DNA of 64,000 nucleotides from contig JAIUPK010000001.1 of NCBI GenBank assembly GCA_020160915.1, positions 669,961-733,960 on the forward strand. The letters are read 5' to 3'. Below the pieces are notes generated by a model that saw nothing but the letters and a program-made list of their open reading frames with translations, did not search any database and was not told the origin of the DNA. This DNA comes from Actinomycetota bacterium (GTDB lineage Bacteria > Actinomycetota > Actinomycetes > Actinomycetales > Microbacteriaceae). Numbering within the stretch: the first letter of the stretch is position 1; each line of letters starts with the position of its first letter. Position numbers and translations under genes: made by a program. This document shows, piece after piece, positions 19,567 through 27,339 of the stretch.

Positions 19567-20049
19567 CTAGGAGGCCAGAACCTCGTCGAGAACGCTCGAG
19601 GCCTTCTCCTCGTCAGTCTTCTCGGCGAGCGCGAGCTCGGAGATCAGGATCTGGCGTGCCTTCGCGAGCATGCGCTTCTCACCGGCGGACAGGCCGCGGT
19701 CCTGGTCGCGACGCCACAGGTCGCGCACGACCTCGGAGACCTTGATGACGTCGCCGGAGGCGAGCTTCTCGAGGTTGGCCTTGTAGCGGCGGCTCCAGTT
19801 GGTGGGCTCCTCGGTGAACGGGGCGCGCAGCACCTCGAAGACCTTGTCGAGGCCCTCCTTGCCGATCACGTCGCGAACGCCGACCAGGTCGACGTTCTCA
19901 GCAGGAACCTCGATGGTCAGATCGCCCTGAGTGACGCGCAGCTTGAGGTAGAGCTTCTCCTCGCCCTTGACGATCCTCGTCTTCACCTCGGAGATGGTTG
20001 CTGCACCGTGGTGGGGATAAACGACAGTCTCGCCGACCTCAAACAACAT
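19567..20049 (-). CDS. carD: CarD-family transcriptional regulator
   Basis: A 160-residue protein with the N-terminal RNA-polymerase-binding Tudor-like domain ([17 protein letters not shown]) and the C-terminal helical DNA-binding domain ([17 protein letters not shown]). CarD binds the RNAP beta subunit and stabilises open complexes at rRNA and other promoters; it is essential in mycobacteria. It is close upstream of ispDF on the same strand, the common actinobacterial order. Confidence 0.95.
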   Translation of the reverse strand: MLFEVGETVVYPHHGAATISEVKTRIVKGEEKLYLKLRVTQGDLTIEVPAENVDLVGVRDVIGKEGLDKVFEVLRAPFTEEPTNWSRRYKANLEKLASGDVIKVSEVVRDLWRRDQDRGLSAGEKRMLAKARQILISELALAEKTDEEKASSVLDEVLAS

Positions 20050-20074
20050 GTGGGGGACCCTTTCGAAGACACCC

Positions 20075-20103
20075 AGTTTACCACAGGGGATTAATGGTAA
20101 GGC
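20075..20103 (-). promoter_or_regulatory. Candidate carD promoter
   Basis: On the minus strand GCCTTA (20103-20098) and TAAACT (20080-20075) are 17 bases apart, with TGTGG just before the -10. It lies about 25 bases before the carD start codon. The same TGG-TAAACT combination occurs before the candidate RNA at 62918-62996. Confidence 0.4.
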
Positions 20104-20148
20104 TGCCCTAACTCAGCGCCCGCATGCCCCGGTCGGTATGCTTGAGGC

Positions 20149-20646
20149 GTGATAGCACGCACCCCCTTCGCCCGCGCTGCGGCATCCGTGATTCTGGCAT
20201 CGGCACTGGTCTTCGGTACGACCGGATGCACGTTCATCACCAGCCAGGCGACCCTCAACCAGTACGACCCGAGCGATGGCATCAGCGGCCGCGTCGGCGA
20301 CCTGCAGTTGCGCAACGTGCTCGCGATCGAAGGCGAAGACGGCAAGGCGGTCAGCCTGCTGCTCACCGTGGTGAACAGCGGCGGACCGCACTCGCTGACC
20401 ATTCAGTACGACGTCGACGGCGAGAAGACCACGGTCACTCAGGTGATCGACGGCAACAGCACCACCTCGTTCGGCAACACAGTCGACGAGGAGCAGATCG
20501 TGCTGCTGAACCCGGGCGTGCCCGCGGGCGGTCTGCTGCCGATCTACTTCCAGTACGGGCAGGCCGAGGGAACGCAGCTGCTGGTTCCCGTGCTCGAAGC
20601 CACCGGCATCTACTCCGAGCTCGCGCCGCCCGCGATCCTGCGCTAA
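20149..20646 (+). CDS. Predicted lipoprotein of unknown function
   Basis: A 165-residue secreted protein starting at GTG 20149. It has an Arg-containing N-terminus, a hydrophobic stretch and a lipobox-like FGTTGC, so it is probably lipid-anchored at the membrane. The remainder is predicted beta-rich with a repeated pattern (LQLRNVLAIEGEDGK, LLLTVVNSG, FQYGQ) resembling small immunoglobulin-like lipoproteins. It is divergent from carD and convergent with regX3, across a block of repeats. I do not recognise a specific function. Confidence 0.8.
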   Translation: MIARTPFARAAASVILASALVFGTTGCTFITSQATLNQYDPSDGISGRVGDLQLRNVLAIEGEDGKAVSLLLTVVNSGGPHSLTIQYDVDGEKTTVTQVIDGNSTTSFGNTVDEEQIVLLNPGVPAGGLLPIYFQYGQAEGTQLLVPVLEATGIYSELAPPAILR

Positions 20647-20658
20647 GCGCGTTCCGCC

Positions 20659-20838
20659 GGTTGAGTAGCCGCGAAGCGGCGTATCGAAACCGCCTTCCGC
20701 GGGTTGAGTAGCCGCGAAGCGGCGTATCGAAACCGCAGTCCGCCGGGTTTCGATACGCGCCTCCGGCGCTACTCAACCAGCCAGCCGCGCCTTCGGCGCT
20801 ACTCAACCAGCCAGCCGCGCCTTCGGCGCTACTCAACC
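20659..20838. repeat. Cluster of five family 1 repeat units
   Basis: Two direct copies of GGTTGAGTAG...GTATCGAAACC (20659-20691, 20702-20734) are followed by an inverted full copy (20746-20778) and two tandem half copies with a 30-base period (20779-20808, 20809-20838). The units form strong hairpins between two convergent genes and may act as terminator. Short unequal spacing and imperfect copies exclude a CRISPR array. Confidence 0.85.
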
Positions 20839-20842
20839 AGCC

Positions 20843-21523
20843 CTACGCCTCGAAGCGGTAACCCAGCCCGCGCACGGTAACCAGCATTGTCGGTTCGCCC
20901 GGAATCTTCTCGATCTTCGAGCGGATCCGCTTGATGTGCACGTCGAGAGTCTTCGTGTCTCCGAAGTAGTCGGCACCCCACACCCGGTCGATCAGCTGAC
21001 CCCGCGTGAGCACCCGGCCCGAGTTGCGCAGCAGCAGCTCCAGCAGCTCGAACTCCTTGAGTGGCATCGGCACATCCTTGCCGTCGACGCTAACGGTGTG
21101 GCGCTCCACATCCATGCGCACGGTGCCCGACTCCAAAACCTGGTTGTCATCGAGGTCGGTGTCGACCCGCCGACGGAGCACGGCACGGATGCGCGCCAGC
21201 AGTTCCCGGGTCGAGTACGGCTTGGTCACGTAGTCGTCGGCGCCCAGCTCGAGCCCCACGACGATGTCGACCTCGCTGTCTTTCGCGGTCAGCATGATGA
21301 TCGGCACCGACGAGCGGGTGCGGATCTCCCGGCACACCTCGGTGCCGCTCATCCCGGGCAGCATGAGGTCGAGTAGCACCAGGTCGGCGCCGGTGCGGTC
21401 GAAGTCGGCGACCGCCTGCAGGCCGTCGGCGGCGATCGACGTCTCGTAGCCCTCGCGTTCCAGCAGGTACGCGAGCGGTTCGCTCAGCGAGGACTCGTCT
21501 TCGACGATCAGGATTCGGGTCAT
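20843..21523 (-). CDS. regX3: Response regulator RegX3/PhoB type of the phosphate-sensing system
   Basis: A 226-residue OmpR-family regulator: receiver domain (residues 1-120, phosphoacceptor Asp in LVLLDLMLPG, Lys in VTKPYS) and winged-helix DNA-binding domain (130-226, ending VRGLGYRFEA). It is the partner of the sensor kinase encoded upstream. Neighbouring phoU and the pst/ppk genes with PHO boxes identify the system as the phosphate-starvation regulator. The ATG overlaps the kinase stop by four bases. Confidence 0.9.
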   Translation of the reverse strand: MTRILIVEDESSLSEPLAYLLEREGYETSIAADGLQAVADFDRTGADLVLLDLMLPGMSGTEVCREIRTRSSVPIIMLTAKDSEVDIVVGLELGADDYVTKPYSTRELLARIRAVLRRRVDTDLDDNQVLESGTVRMDVERHTVSVDGKDVPMPLKEFELLELLLRNSGRVLTRGQLIDRVWGADYFGDTKTLDVHIKRIRSKIEKIPGEPTMLVTVRGLGYRFEA

Positions 21524-22677
21524 GATGCTGCTGCTCCCAATGATGTGGCCGAAGCATGGGATGCCTCGGGAAGTCGAATGGTGAAGGTGGACCCGCTGCC
21601 CGGCTGCGACCAGACCCGCACGTCGCCGCCATGGTTCTGCACCACGTGCTTGACGATGCTGAGGCCCAGACCGCTGCCGCCGGTGTTGCGACTGCGCGCC
21701 GGGTCGGTGCGGAAGAACCGCTCGAAGACGCGATCCTGCTCGTCCTCCTCGATGCCCACGCCCTGGTCGGTCACCGCGATCTCCACGATGCCGTCACTCT
21801 GGTTGACGCCGACACCCACTCGCGAGCCATCCGGCGAGTACTGGATCGCGTTGGCCACCAGATTGTGAAGCGCGGTCACCAGCAGCTCCTCGTCGCCGTA
21901 CACCTCGGCACCCGCGTCGCCGCCGGAGACGAGGTGCACGCGGTGGGCTTCCGCTACGACGCGGTTCTGGTCGATCGCTCGGGCGACCACGTGGTCGATG
22001 TCGACGAGGTCGGCCTTGGTGAGGGCATCCGTCGCCTGAAGGCGGGAGAGTTCGATGATCTCCTGCGTGATGCGGGCGAGGCGCTCACTCTCCTTGGTGA
22101 GGCGCTTGGCGAAACGCTTGACCTGCTCCGGCTCCTTGGATGCGCTGACCAGCGCCTCGGCGAGCAGGCCGACGGCGCCGATCGGCGTCTTCAGCTCGTG
22201 GCTGATGTTGGCGATGAAGTCGCGGCGCACCTCCTCGAGGCGGTACGACTCGGTGCGGTCCTCGGCCAGCAGCAGGATGTACCGCGCGCCCAGTCGCGCC
22301 ACGCGCACTGACAGGTGGATGACCGCCTCGCCGAACGGGCCACGACTGAGGCTGAGTTCCTCGGTGATGGGCTCGCCGTTGCGGCGCACGGTGTCGACGA
22401 GTTTCACGAGCTCCGGATGCACCAGCGCCTGGTTGAAGACGAGGCCGAACGCCAAGGCGCCCGGCGAGGCCTTCACGACGTTGTTCGAGGGGTCAAGCAC
22501 GACGCCGGCGGACTCGAGTGCGTCGATCACCTGATCGACGCCATCCGGAACCGCGGAACTGACGACCGCGACCGCCCTCTGGCCGCGGGCGTGGGCGACC
22601 ATGACGATCGCGAAGATGCCTGCGCCGAGCACCGCGCCAACGGCGAGGGCGGCGGGCACCAGCCACGCGGAGTCCAT
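21520..22677 (-). CDS. senX3: Sensor histidine kinase SenX3/PhoR type
   Basis: A 385-residue membrane kinase. One N-terminal membrane segment (residues 4-26) is followed by a PAS-like domain (about 50-150), the H-box FIANISHELKTPIG, N-box NLVANAIQYSPDG, G1 VTDQGVGIEEDEQ, F and G2 boxes (GSGLGLSI). It autophosphorylates in response to low phosphate, probably through PhoU/Pst contact, and passes the phosphate to RegX3. ATG 22677 begins directly before the membrane segment; the open frame reaches 22797 but has no support there. Confidence 0.9.
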   Translation of the reverse strand: MDSAWLVPAALAVGAVLGAGIFAIVMVAHARGQRAVAVVSSAVPDGVDQVIDALESAGVVLDPSNNVVKASPGALAFGLVFNQALVHPELVKLVDTVRRNGEPITEELSLSRGPFGEAVIHLSVRVARLGARYILLLAEDRTESYRLEEVRRDFIANISHELKTPIGAVGLLAEALVSASKEPEQVKRFAKRLTKESERLARITQEIIELSRLQATDALTKADLVDIDHVVARAIDQNRVVAEAHRVHLVSGGDAGAEVYGDEELLVTALHNLVANAIQYSPDGSRVGVGVNQSDGIVEIAVTDQGVGIEEDEQDRVFERFFRTDPARSRNTGGSGLGLSIVKHVVQNHGGDVRVWSQPGSGSTFTIRLPEASHASATSLGAAAS

Positions 22678-22748
22678 AGCGACTAGATTAGTTACATCTG
22701 CCGTGCGGCCTTGCGCTGGTTGGCGAAAGCCTAGGCACTTTGGGTGAT

Positions 22749-22781
22749 GTTCAGGCGTGCAACACCTGCCGTTCACCTGAC
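22749..22781. promoter_or_regulatory. PHO box: three 11-bp direct repeats between senX3 and phoU
   Basis: Units starting at 22749 (GTTCAGGCGTG), 22760 (CAACACCTGCC) and 22771 (GTTCACCTGAC) follow the 11-base spacing and GTTCACC consensus of actinobacterial PhoP/RegX3 sites. They lie in the divergent gap and could control both phoU and the autoregulated senX3-regX3 operon. Confidence 0.65.
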
Positions 22782-22841
22782 GCGGGCAGTCTGACAACGC
22801 CGTGCGGGTAGTCTCATGCCCGTAGCGAAGGGACTTTCAAC

Positions 22842-23498
22842 GTGCGCGAAGTTTTTCAGGCCGAACTGCGAGAAGTGCAGGACCGGCTAGTCGAGATTGC
22901 GACTCTGGTATCGGTATCGATCGAGAACGCGACTCGCGCCTTCAACGAGTCCAACGTTTCTCTCGCCGAGACGGTGATCGCTGACGACGAGAAGATCGAC
23001 GTCGCCGCCCTCGAGCTCGATGAGCTGGCCATCCAGATCCTGGCCCGCCAGCAGCCGGTCGCCCGCGACCTGCGCATCGTGGTGTCGGCGCTGCGCATCT
23101 CCGCGTCGCTGGAGCGCATGGGCGACATGGCCGAGCACATCGCTCAGCTGGCGCGCTACCGCTTCCCCGACAAGGTCGTGCCGAAGAGCCTGCGCTCGAC
23201 GTTCGCACAGCTCGGTGAGCTGGATGTCGAGATCGCCAAGAAGCTCGTCGAGTTGCTGAAGACCGAGGACGCGAAGCTCGCGGAGGAGATCCGCAACGAC
23301 GACGACAAGATCGACGCGCTGCACCTCTCCGTGTTCGACAAGGTGCTGGGCGAGACCTGGAAGGGTGCCGCGGTCGACACCGTGGATGCCACGCTCGCCT
23401 CGCGCTACCACGAGCGTTTCGCAGACCACGCGGTCTCGATCGCCAAGAAGGTGCAGTACCTGGCGACGGGCGACTGGGTCACCCCCTCCGCTGGTTGA
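22842..23498 (+). CDS. phoU: Phosphate transport system regulatory protein PhoU
   Basis: A 218-residue all-helical protein made of two three-helix PhoU domains with the repeated pattern R-x-DL-R-VS-LR (QPVARDLRIVVSALRISASLERMGD) and a second-domain equivalent ending YHERFADHAVSIAKKVQ. PhoU links the Pst transporter to the histidine kinase and keeps the PHO response off when phosphate is ample. GTG 22842 follows GAAGGG. The last codons (Ala-Gly and stop) come from the family 1 repeat that begins inside the gene. Confidence 0.93.
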   Translation: MREVFQAELREVQDRLVEIATLVSVSIENATRAFNESNVSLAETVIADDEKIDVAALELDELAIQILARQQPVARDLRIVVSALRISASLERMGDMAEHIAQLARYRFPDKVVPKSLRSTFAQLGELDVEIAKKLVELLKTEDAKLAEEIRNDDDKIDALHLSVFDKVLGETWKGAAVDTVDATLASRYHERFADHAVSIAKKVQYLATGDWVTPSAG

Positions 23499-23570
23499 GT
23501 AGCGCGCGCAGCGCGCGTATCGAAACCGCTCCCCGCTGGTTGAGTAGCCGCGAAGCTGCGTATCGAAACC
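23493..23570. repeat. Two direct family 1 repeats overlapping the end of phoU
   Basis: Copies at 23493-23527 and 23538-23570 both read GGTTGAGTAG...TATCGAAACC with internal hairpins (GCGCGC-type and CGCGAAGC-type cores). The TGA of GGTTGAG is the phoU stop codon. Confidence 0.85.
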
Positions 23571-23580
23571 GGCTATCCGC

Positions 23581-24324
23581 CTAGCACCCCGGCCCGCTCG
23601 GGTTCACCCTGCAGTCATTCTCGACAAGCACCGTCTTCGCAGACCCCACAGTGACAGTCAGCGGATTCGACGGCAGACTCAGCACGCCAGCGATCGGCAC
23701 CCATGCGCCCGAACCCAGCCGGTACTCGGCGACGTAGTCGATCGTGAGCGTGATCGTGTAGGTGCCCTTCGCGGCGTACACGTGACTCGTGGGCGTCGCA
23801 TCGAACTCGGGGATGCCCAGCTCGGCCCACAGGCCGCCGGCCGTCGTCGCGCGCCGAGTCGCACCGTCGCCGTAGGACCAGGTCCAGGCAACGGGCGTGA
23901 ACCGCACCTCCGCGGGGCCACCGAGGAGAGTGCCCGCAACCACGTCCGCTCCCCCGCGCGACAGGAAGTTGGTGTCCAGCCCGACGACCGCCCACCCGTT
24001 CGGCTGCATGGCGTTCGAGCCGACGTCTGGGCGGAACGCCGCGACATCGGAGAGGGTGACCGTGGTGGGGATGTTTCGAAGGCAGGGCTCAGGCGGCTCG
24101 GGAACTAGGCAGTAGTCGGGAACTGCCTCTGCGGCGTCTGGTAGCTGCGACCCCGAATCGCCGCCTTGAATAAGGCCTTCCAGAGTGGCGCCGTCCTCAC
24201 CCAGCGTGCTGACTATTGAGGTGCAGCCATCCGTAGAAGACATCCCGTTGTCGCAGCCTGAGCTGAGCTCCAGGCTGCCGGCTAGGAGAACCAAGGCGAG
24301 GGTCAGCATGCCCGGTCGTCCCAT
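23581..24324 (-). CDS. Secreted protein with PKD-like domain
   Basis: A 247-residue exported protein. It has a hydrophobic N-terminus (MLTLALVLLAGSLELSSGC, possibly a lipoprotein signal), several cysteines, and a C-terminal PKD-type beta-sandwich with the hallmark WSYGDG and HVYAAKGTYTITLTI. PKD modules mediate surface binding. It overlaps the upstream lipoprotein gene by 22 bases if started at 24324; ATG 24309, directly before the hydrophobic stretch, is an alternative. The binding partner is unknown. Confidence 0.72.
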   Translation of the reverse strand: MGRPGMLTLALVLLAGSLELSSGCDNGMSSTDGCTSIVSTLGEDGATLEGLIQGGDSGSQLPDAAEAVPDYCLVPEPPEPCLRNIPTTVTLSDVAAFRPDVGSNAMQPNGWAVVGLDTNFLSRGGADVVAGTLLGGPAEVRFTPVAWTWSYGDGATRRATTAGGLWAELGIPEFDATPTSHVYAAKGTYTITLTIDYVAEYRLGSGAWVPIAGVLSLPSNPLTVTVGSAKTVLVENDCRVNPSGPGC

Positions 24325-24848
24325 CGCTGGCGCCCCGAGATGCGAAGGACAAGAGCATCATCCACGTCGAAGGTCACTTGGAAGTAGTAGGTATCAGGAC
24401 GATCCGCGGACACTACTGAAGACCCGGTCGCATCGACCACATCGACATCCGTAATGTCCTCGCAAAGGTAAACAATCACCGCACTTTCTGGGCCTGCCGA
24501 GTACTGCTGTAGCGCAGCGTCACGGAAGGTGGTCGACCCCACTTGTCGCCACCCCTTATCGACCCATCTGCTAAGTCCTTCAACAGACTGATCCAAGAAC
24601 TCCCCCACAACGACCTCACTAAACCGTGCCGCGTCTCGGCCGCCATCGTGACCGATCTCGTCACCGAGCTCGACGTATCTTGAATACACGTTGGTGGCGG
24701 CCGCCAGCGCCTCCTCCTCCGAAGCAAATGCCGCCGTCGGCGAGTGCGCCGTATCCGACTTGTGCCCTCGCTTGTCCACTCCCCCGCATCCAGTCAGGGC
24801 GAGGGTGAGCGCGACGAGCAGGGCGAGGGGTGCGTGAGTGCGTGACAT
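24303..24848 (-). CDS. Putative lipoprotein of unknown function
   Basis: A 181-residue secreted protein with signal segment LALLVALTLALTGC (lipobox) and a mature part with alternating helix (EEEALAAATNVYSRYVELGDE) and beta-strand regions (AVIVYLCEDI, TYYFQVTFDV). The pattern resembles small NTF2-like lipoproteins common in Microbacteriaceae, but this is tentative. It is co-oriented and overlapping with the PKD-domain gene, so the two probably form one operon. Confidence 0.7.
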   Translation of the reverse strand: MSRTHAPLALLVALTLALTGCGGVDKRGHKSDTAHSPTAAFASEEEALAAATNVYSRYVELGDEIGHDGGRDAARFSEVVVGEFLDQSVEGLSRWVDKGWRQVGSTTFRDAALQQYSAGPESAVIVYLCEDITDVDVVDATGSSVVSADRPDTYYFQVTFDVDDALVLRISGRQRWDDRAC

Positions 24849-24925
24849 CCACCCGACGGTAGAGAAGCCGCACCGCGCGCGTGCCAGCTTTCCACAGCAG
24901 CGGCGGAGTGCAGCACACTGGTCTC

Positions 24926-25858
24926 ATGAGTGACGAGCAGTCCATCGCCGCCGACCTGCGCGCCTCCGAGTCACGGCTGTACGAGCACTTCGGCCTGCGG
25001 CACACCGAGCGGTTCGTGGATGCCGCCGGCACGAGCATCCGGGTGGTCGAAGTGCCGGGCGACCCCACGAAAACTCCCGTGCTCCTGCTGCACGGAATCG
25101 CCTCCGTCACCGCGGCGGCGATCCCGCTGATTCCCGCGTTCGGCGGAGCCACTGTCATCGCGCCCGATTGGCCCGGCCACGGGCTGAGCGGTCCGTACAA
25201 GTTCGGGCCGCACACCGACCTGCGCGCGTTCTCCGTCGAGGTGATCGACGCGGTCGCCGACGCCTACGGACTCGAGAAGTTCGACATCGTCGCGCACTCG
25301 CTCGGCGGCCAGTTCGCGCTGTACTACTGCCTCACGCGGAGCGATCGCGTGCGCCGACTCGTGCTGCCGGGCGCGCCCGGCGCTGCGTTCGTCGAGATGA
25401 TGCCCCCGAGCGGGATGCGCCTGGTCGCCATCCCCGGCGTCGGTGCCCTGCTGCTGCGCCGGCCGGTGACCTACGAGCAGTATCGCGCGAACTCCGCGAT
25501 GACGTTGGGACGCGGCACGGTCGACCCGTGGCCCGCCGAGCTCGTCGAGGTCGGGTACGACGCGTCGCTGCGGCGGTCGTTCCACGAGACGTTGCCCGGC
25601 CTGTTCCGCGCGATCGCGCGGTTCGGTGGGGTGCGGGCGGGGGTGGCGATCCCGCATGCTGAGCTCGGCACGATCCCGGTGCCGACGCTGTTCGTGTGGG
25701 GTGACGAGGATGTGTTCCTGTCGCCCGAGGGGGCGCGCGGCTCGATCACGAGCATCCCGAACTCGACGCTTGTCGAACTGCACGCGGGGCATGCGCCCTG
25801 GCTCAACAAGCCGGAGGAGTCGGTTGTAGCGGTGCGGGAGTTTCTCACCGCTGGTTGA
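24926..25858 (+). CDS. Alpha/beta hydrolase
   Basis: A 310-residue cytoplasmic alpha/beta-hydrolase. Seen are the oxyanion region LLHGIAS, DWPGHGLSG, the nucleophile elbow AHSLGGQ, the acid in VWGDEDVFLSP and the histidine in LHAGHAPWLNKPEE; a cap domain lies between the third and fourth. The substrate is not predictable (esters, epoxides or haloalkanes are hydrolysed by relatives). The stop codon and the last residues (Ala-Gly) come from a family 1 repeat. ATG 24926 follows a conserved-looking start (MSDEQS). Confidence 0.85.
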   Translation: MSDEQSIAADLRASESRLYEHFGLRHTERFVDAAGTSIRVVEVPGDPTKTPVLLLHGIASVTAAAIPLIPAFGGATVIAPDWPGHGLSGPYKFGPHTDLRAFSVEVIDAVADAYGLEKFDIVAHSLGGQFALYYCLTRSDRVRRLVLPGAPGAAFVEMMPPSGMRLVAIPGVGALLLRRPVTYEQYRANSAMTLGRGTVDPWPAELVEVGYDASLRRSFHETLPGLFRAIARFGGVRAGVAIPHAELGTIPVPTLFVWGDEDVFLSPEGARGSITSIPNSTLVELHAGHAPWLNKPEESVVAVREFLTAG

Positions 25859-25885
25859 GTAGCCGCAGAACGGCGTATCGAAACC
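25853..25885. repeat. Family 1 repeat joining the hydrolase and VapC genes
   Basis: GGTTGAGTAG...GTATCGAAACC. It supplies the TGA stop of the hydrolase on the plus strand and abuts the TAG stop of the PIN toxin gene on the minus strand. Confidence 0.85.
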
Positions 25886-26292
25886 TACTCCGCGCCACCC
25901 TCGAGCAGCTTCATCCCCGGCAGCCGAGCCGCACGCCTGTCGAACGTGACGGTGTAGTCGCAGCCGTAGCTGATGCCCAGGTGGGCAATGAGCAGGTCAG
26001 CGAAGTCCACATACGTGGAGACGCTCTCGCGGGCGACGCGTCGCACGATGTCGGGCTCCTGCACGAGAAGCTCCTGCGCGCCGAGGAGACCACCGATCAG
26101 CGCTCCGACCGTCTCGTTGTCGACGTGGTAACTCTTGCGCAGGGTCCACGCCAACTCGACCAGCGTCACCAGGCTGATGAATCCCGGATCCTCCGGGGTC
26201 AACGACTCCATGAAGGCGCGCGCTTGCGCCGACTGAACCGGGTCATCCTGGGTGGTGTGTCGCAGCAGAACGTTGGTGTCGACACCGATCAC
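25885..26292 (-). CDS. PIN-domain toxin (VapC family)
   Basis: A 135-residue PIN-domain ribonuclease. The acidic active-site residues are visible: IGVDTNVLLRH at the N-terminus, a glutamate in LVELAWTL, and DFADLLIAHLG plus TFDRRAARL near the C-terminus. It presumably cleaves RNA when its antitoxin is lost. The GTG start overlaps the stop of the AbrB-type antitoxin gene by four bases, so toxin translation is coupled to the antitoxin. Confidence 0.88.
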   Translation of the reverse strand: MIGVDTNVLLRHTTQDDPVQSAQARAFMESLTPEDPGFISLVTLVELAWTLRKSYHVDNETVGALIGGLLGAQELLVQEPDIVRRVARESVSTYVDFADLLIAHLGISYGCDYTVTFDRRAARLPGMKLLEGGAE

Positions 26293-26534
26293 AACATCGT
26301 CTCCGCGGCTCCCTCAGCGATCGCGGCATCCATCTCTTCCAGCGTCACGGGCGGGCCGTCCCACTTGATGAAGCCAGCTAGATCCATCACAGAAGCCGTG
26401 AGGGGGATGAAGTCCCACGTGCCGTCGCTCTTGGGCAGGAACTGAACTCGCGTTCCCGTGCGGATGTTGAGTGCATCACGCACCTCGGCCGGGATCGTGA
26501 TCTGGCCCTTGCTGGTAACCGTGGCGATCGGCAT
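26289..26534 (-). CDS. AbrB/MazE-type antitoxin
   Basis: An 81-residue protein with an N-terminal SpoVT-AbrB swapped-hairpin domain (TVTSKGQITIPAEVRDAL) and a C-terminal tail that would wrap the toxin. It should bind its own promoter: a perfect inverted repeat lies 20 bases upstream at 26554-26571. GGGAGG precedes ATG 26534. Confidence 0.9.
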   Translation of the reverse strand: MPIATVTSKGQITIPAEVRDALNIRTGTRVQFLPKSDGTWDFIPLTASVMDLAGFIKWDGPPVTLEEMDAAIAEGAAETML

Positions 26535-26553
26535 CCTTACCTCCCGAGACTTT

Positions 26554-26571
26554 CCTTACTTAAGTGTAAGG
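26554..26571. promoter_or_regulatory. Operator of the AbrB-VapC module
   Basis: CCTTAC (26554-26559) and GTAAGG (26566-26571) form a perfect 6-bp inverted repeat with a 6-base spacer. On the minus strand it includes TACACT, a possible -10. Its position just before the antitoxin gene fits autorepression. Confidence 0.5.
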
Positions 26572-26583
26572 CGTCTTCCGGCG

Positions 26584-26613
26584 GGTTGAGCAAGGCGAAG
26601 CCCGTATCGAACC
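26584..26613. repeat. Family 1 repeat, short-core variant
   Basis: GGTTGAGCAAGGCGAAGCCCG followed by TATCGAACC; the core hairpin is reduced to GGCGAAGCC. Confidence 0.75.
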
Positions 26614-26706
26614 GCCCCCGCAAGACCCTGTCAACCCCCTGCCCGCACCGCCACATCTGCGGTTGGGTGGGGTTGCGGCACTTCGCCGCCGACGAGAGGA
26701 GCCCGC

Positions 26707-26916
26707 ATGAGCGACCCCCTGAACCCGCAGCCCGACGAGCTTGGTGGCGGCGGAGCCGAGTCGATCCCCGCACCGGATGCCCCGACCACACCCACGGCGC
26801 CCGATACGCCCGGCGTTCCTGACGAGCCCACCCCGCCTGGCGGACACACCACCATCGCCATGAGCGTCGCCGAACTGGCCGAGGCGCTGCACGGTCCGCG
26901 GCACCGCGCCGAGTAA
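26707..26916 (+). CDS. Small Pro/Thr-rich protein of unknown function
   Basis: A 69-residue ORF with ATG 26707 preceded by GAGGAG at good distance. The first 48 residues are a disordered Pro/Thr/Gly/Asp tract; the last 20 (IAMSVAELAEALHGPRHRAE) could form an amphipathic helix. It lies directly upstream of the encapsulated-ferritin homologue, separated only by a family 1 repeat. A disordered tail plus short helix is reminiscent of cargo-type adaptors, but I have no evidence for that. Confidence 0.5.
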   Translation: MSDPLNPQPDELGGGGAESIPAPDAPTTPTAPDTPGVPDEPTPPGGHTTIAMSVAELAEALHGPRHRAE

Positions 26917-26927
26917 TCCGAGCCGCC

Positions 26928-26958
26928 GGTTGAGTAGGGCGAAGCCCGTATCGAAACC
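26928..26958. repeat. Family 1 repeat, short-core variant
   Basis: GGTTGAGTAGGGCGAAGCCC followed by GTATCGAAACC, between two small co-oriented genes. Confidence 0.8.
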
Positions 26959-26977
26959 CCCAACACAAGGAGCCATC

Positions 26978-27292
26978 ATGGGCGCTGACCAATATCACGA
27001 GCCACCGGAAGAGCTGAGCCAGGAGGTGCGCACCTTCGCGAGGATGTGCGCGAGCCTCGCCGAGGAGGCCGAAGCGATCGGCTGGTACGCGCAGCGCATC
27101 GCTGTGGAGAAGGATGCCGACGCGGTCGCGATCCTGGAGGACTCCATGGGCGAGGAGTTCAAGCACTTCAGCATGGAGCTCGAGTTTCTGCTGCGAAAGA
27201 CGCCGAAGTGGCGCAAGACCGCTCAGGGCATCCTGTTCACGAAGGGCGACATCGTGAAGCACGGTGAGGCGGCGGAGGAAGCTGCAGGGTAG
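26978..27292 (+). CDS. Encapsulated-ferritin (EncFtn) homologue
   Basis: A 104-residue helical protein. It aligns with the Rhodospirillum rubrum encapsulated ferritin with a constant offset of two residues: E30, E32, W36, Y37, E60 and H63 correspond to the known ferroxidase and dimer-interface residues, and KTPKWRKTAQGILFTKGDI matches the following conserved segment. EncFtn oxidises Fe(II) inside encapsulin shells. Here the C-terminus (HGEAAEEAAG) has no recognisable encapsulin-targeting peptide and no shell gene is in the window. The start ATG 26978 follows AAGGAG; the open frame continues into the upstream repeat. Confidence 0.75.
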   Translation: MGADQYHEPPEELSQEVRTFARMCASLAEEAEAIGWYAQRIAVEKDADAVAILEDSMGEEFKHFSMELEFLLRKTPKWRKTAQGILFTKGDIVKHGEAAEEAAG

Positions 27293-27302
27293 CGCGGCCG
27301 CG

Positions 27303-27335
27303 GGTTGAGTAGCGGCGAAGCCGCATATCGAAACC
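27303..27335. repeat. Family 1 repeat
   Basis: GGTTGAGTAGCGGCGAAGCC followed by GCATATCGAAACC, between convergent genes. Confidence 0.8.
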
Positions 27336-27339
27336 GCCC

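Noticed and set aside
20659-20838. Possible CRISPR array
   Set aside because: Units are in both orientations, spacing is only about 10 bases and not spacer-like, copies are imperfect, and no cas genes are present.
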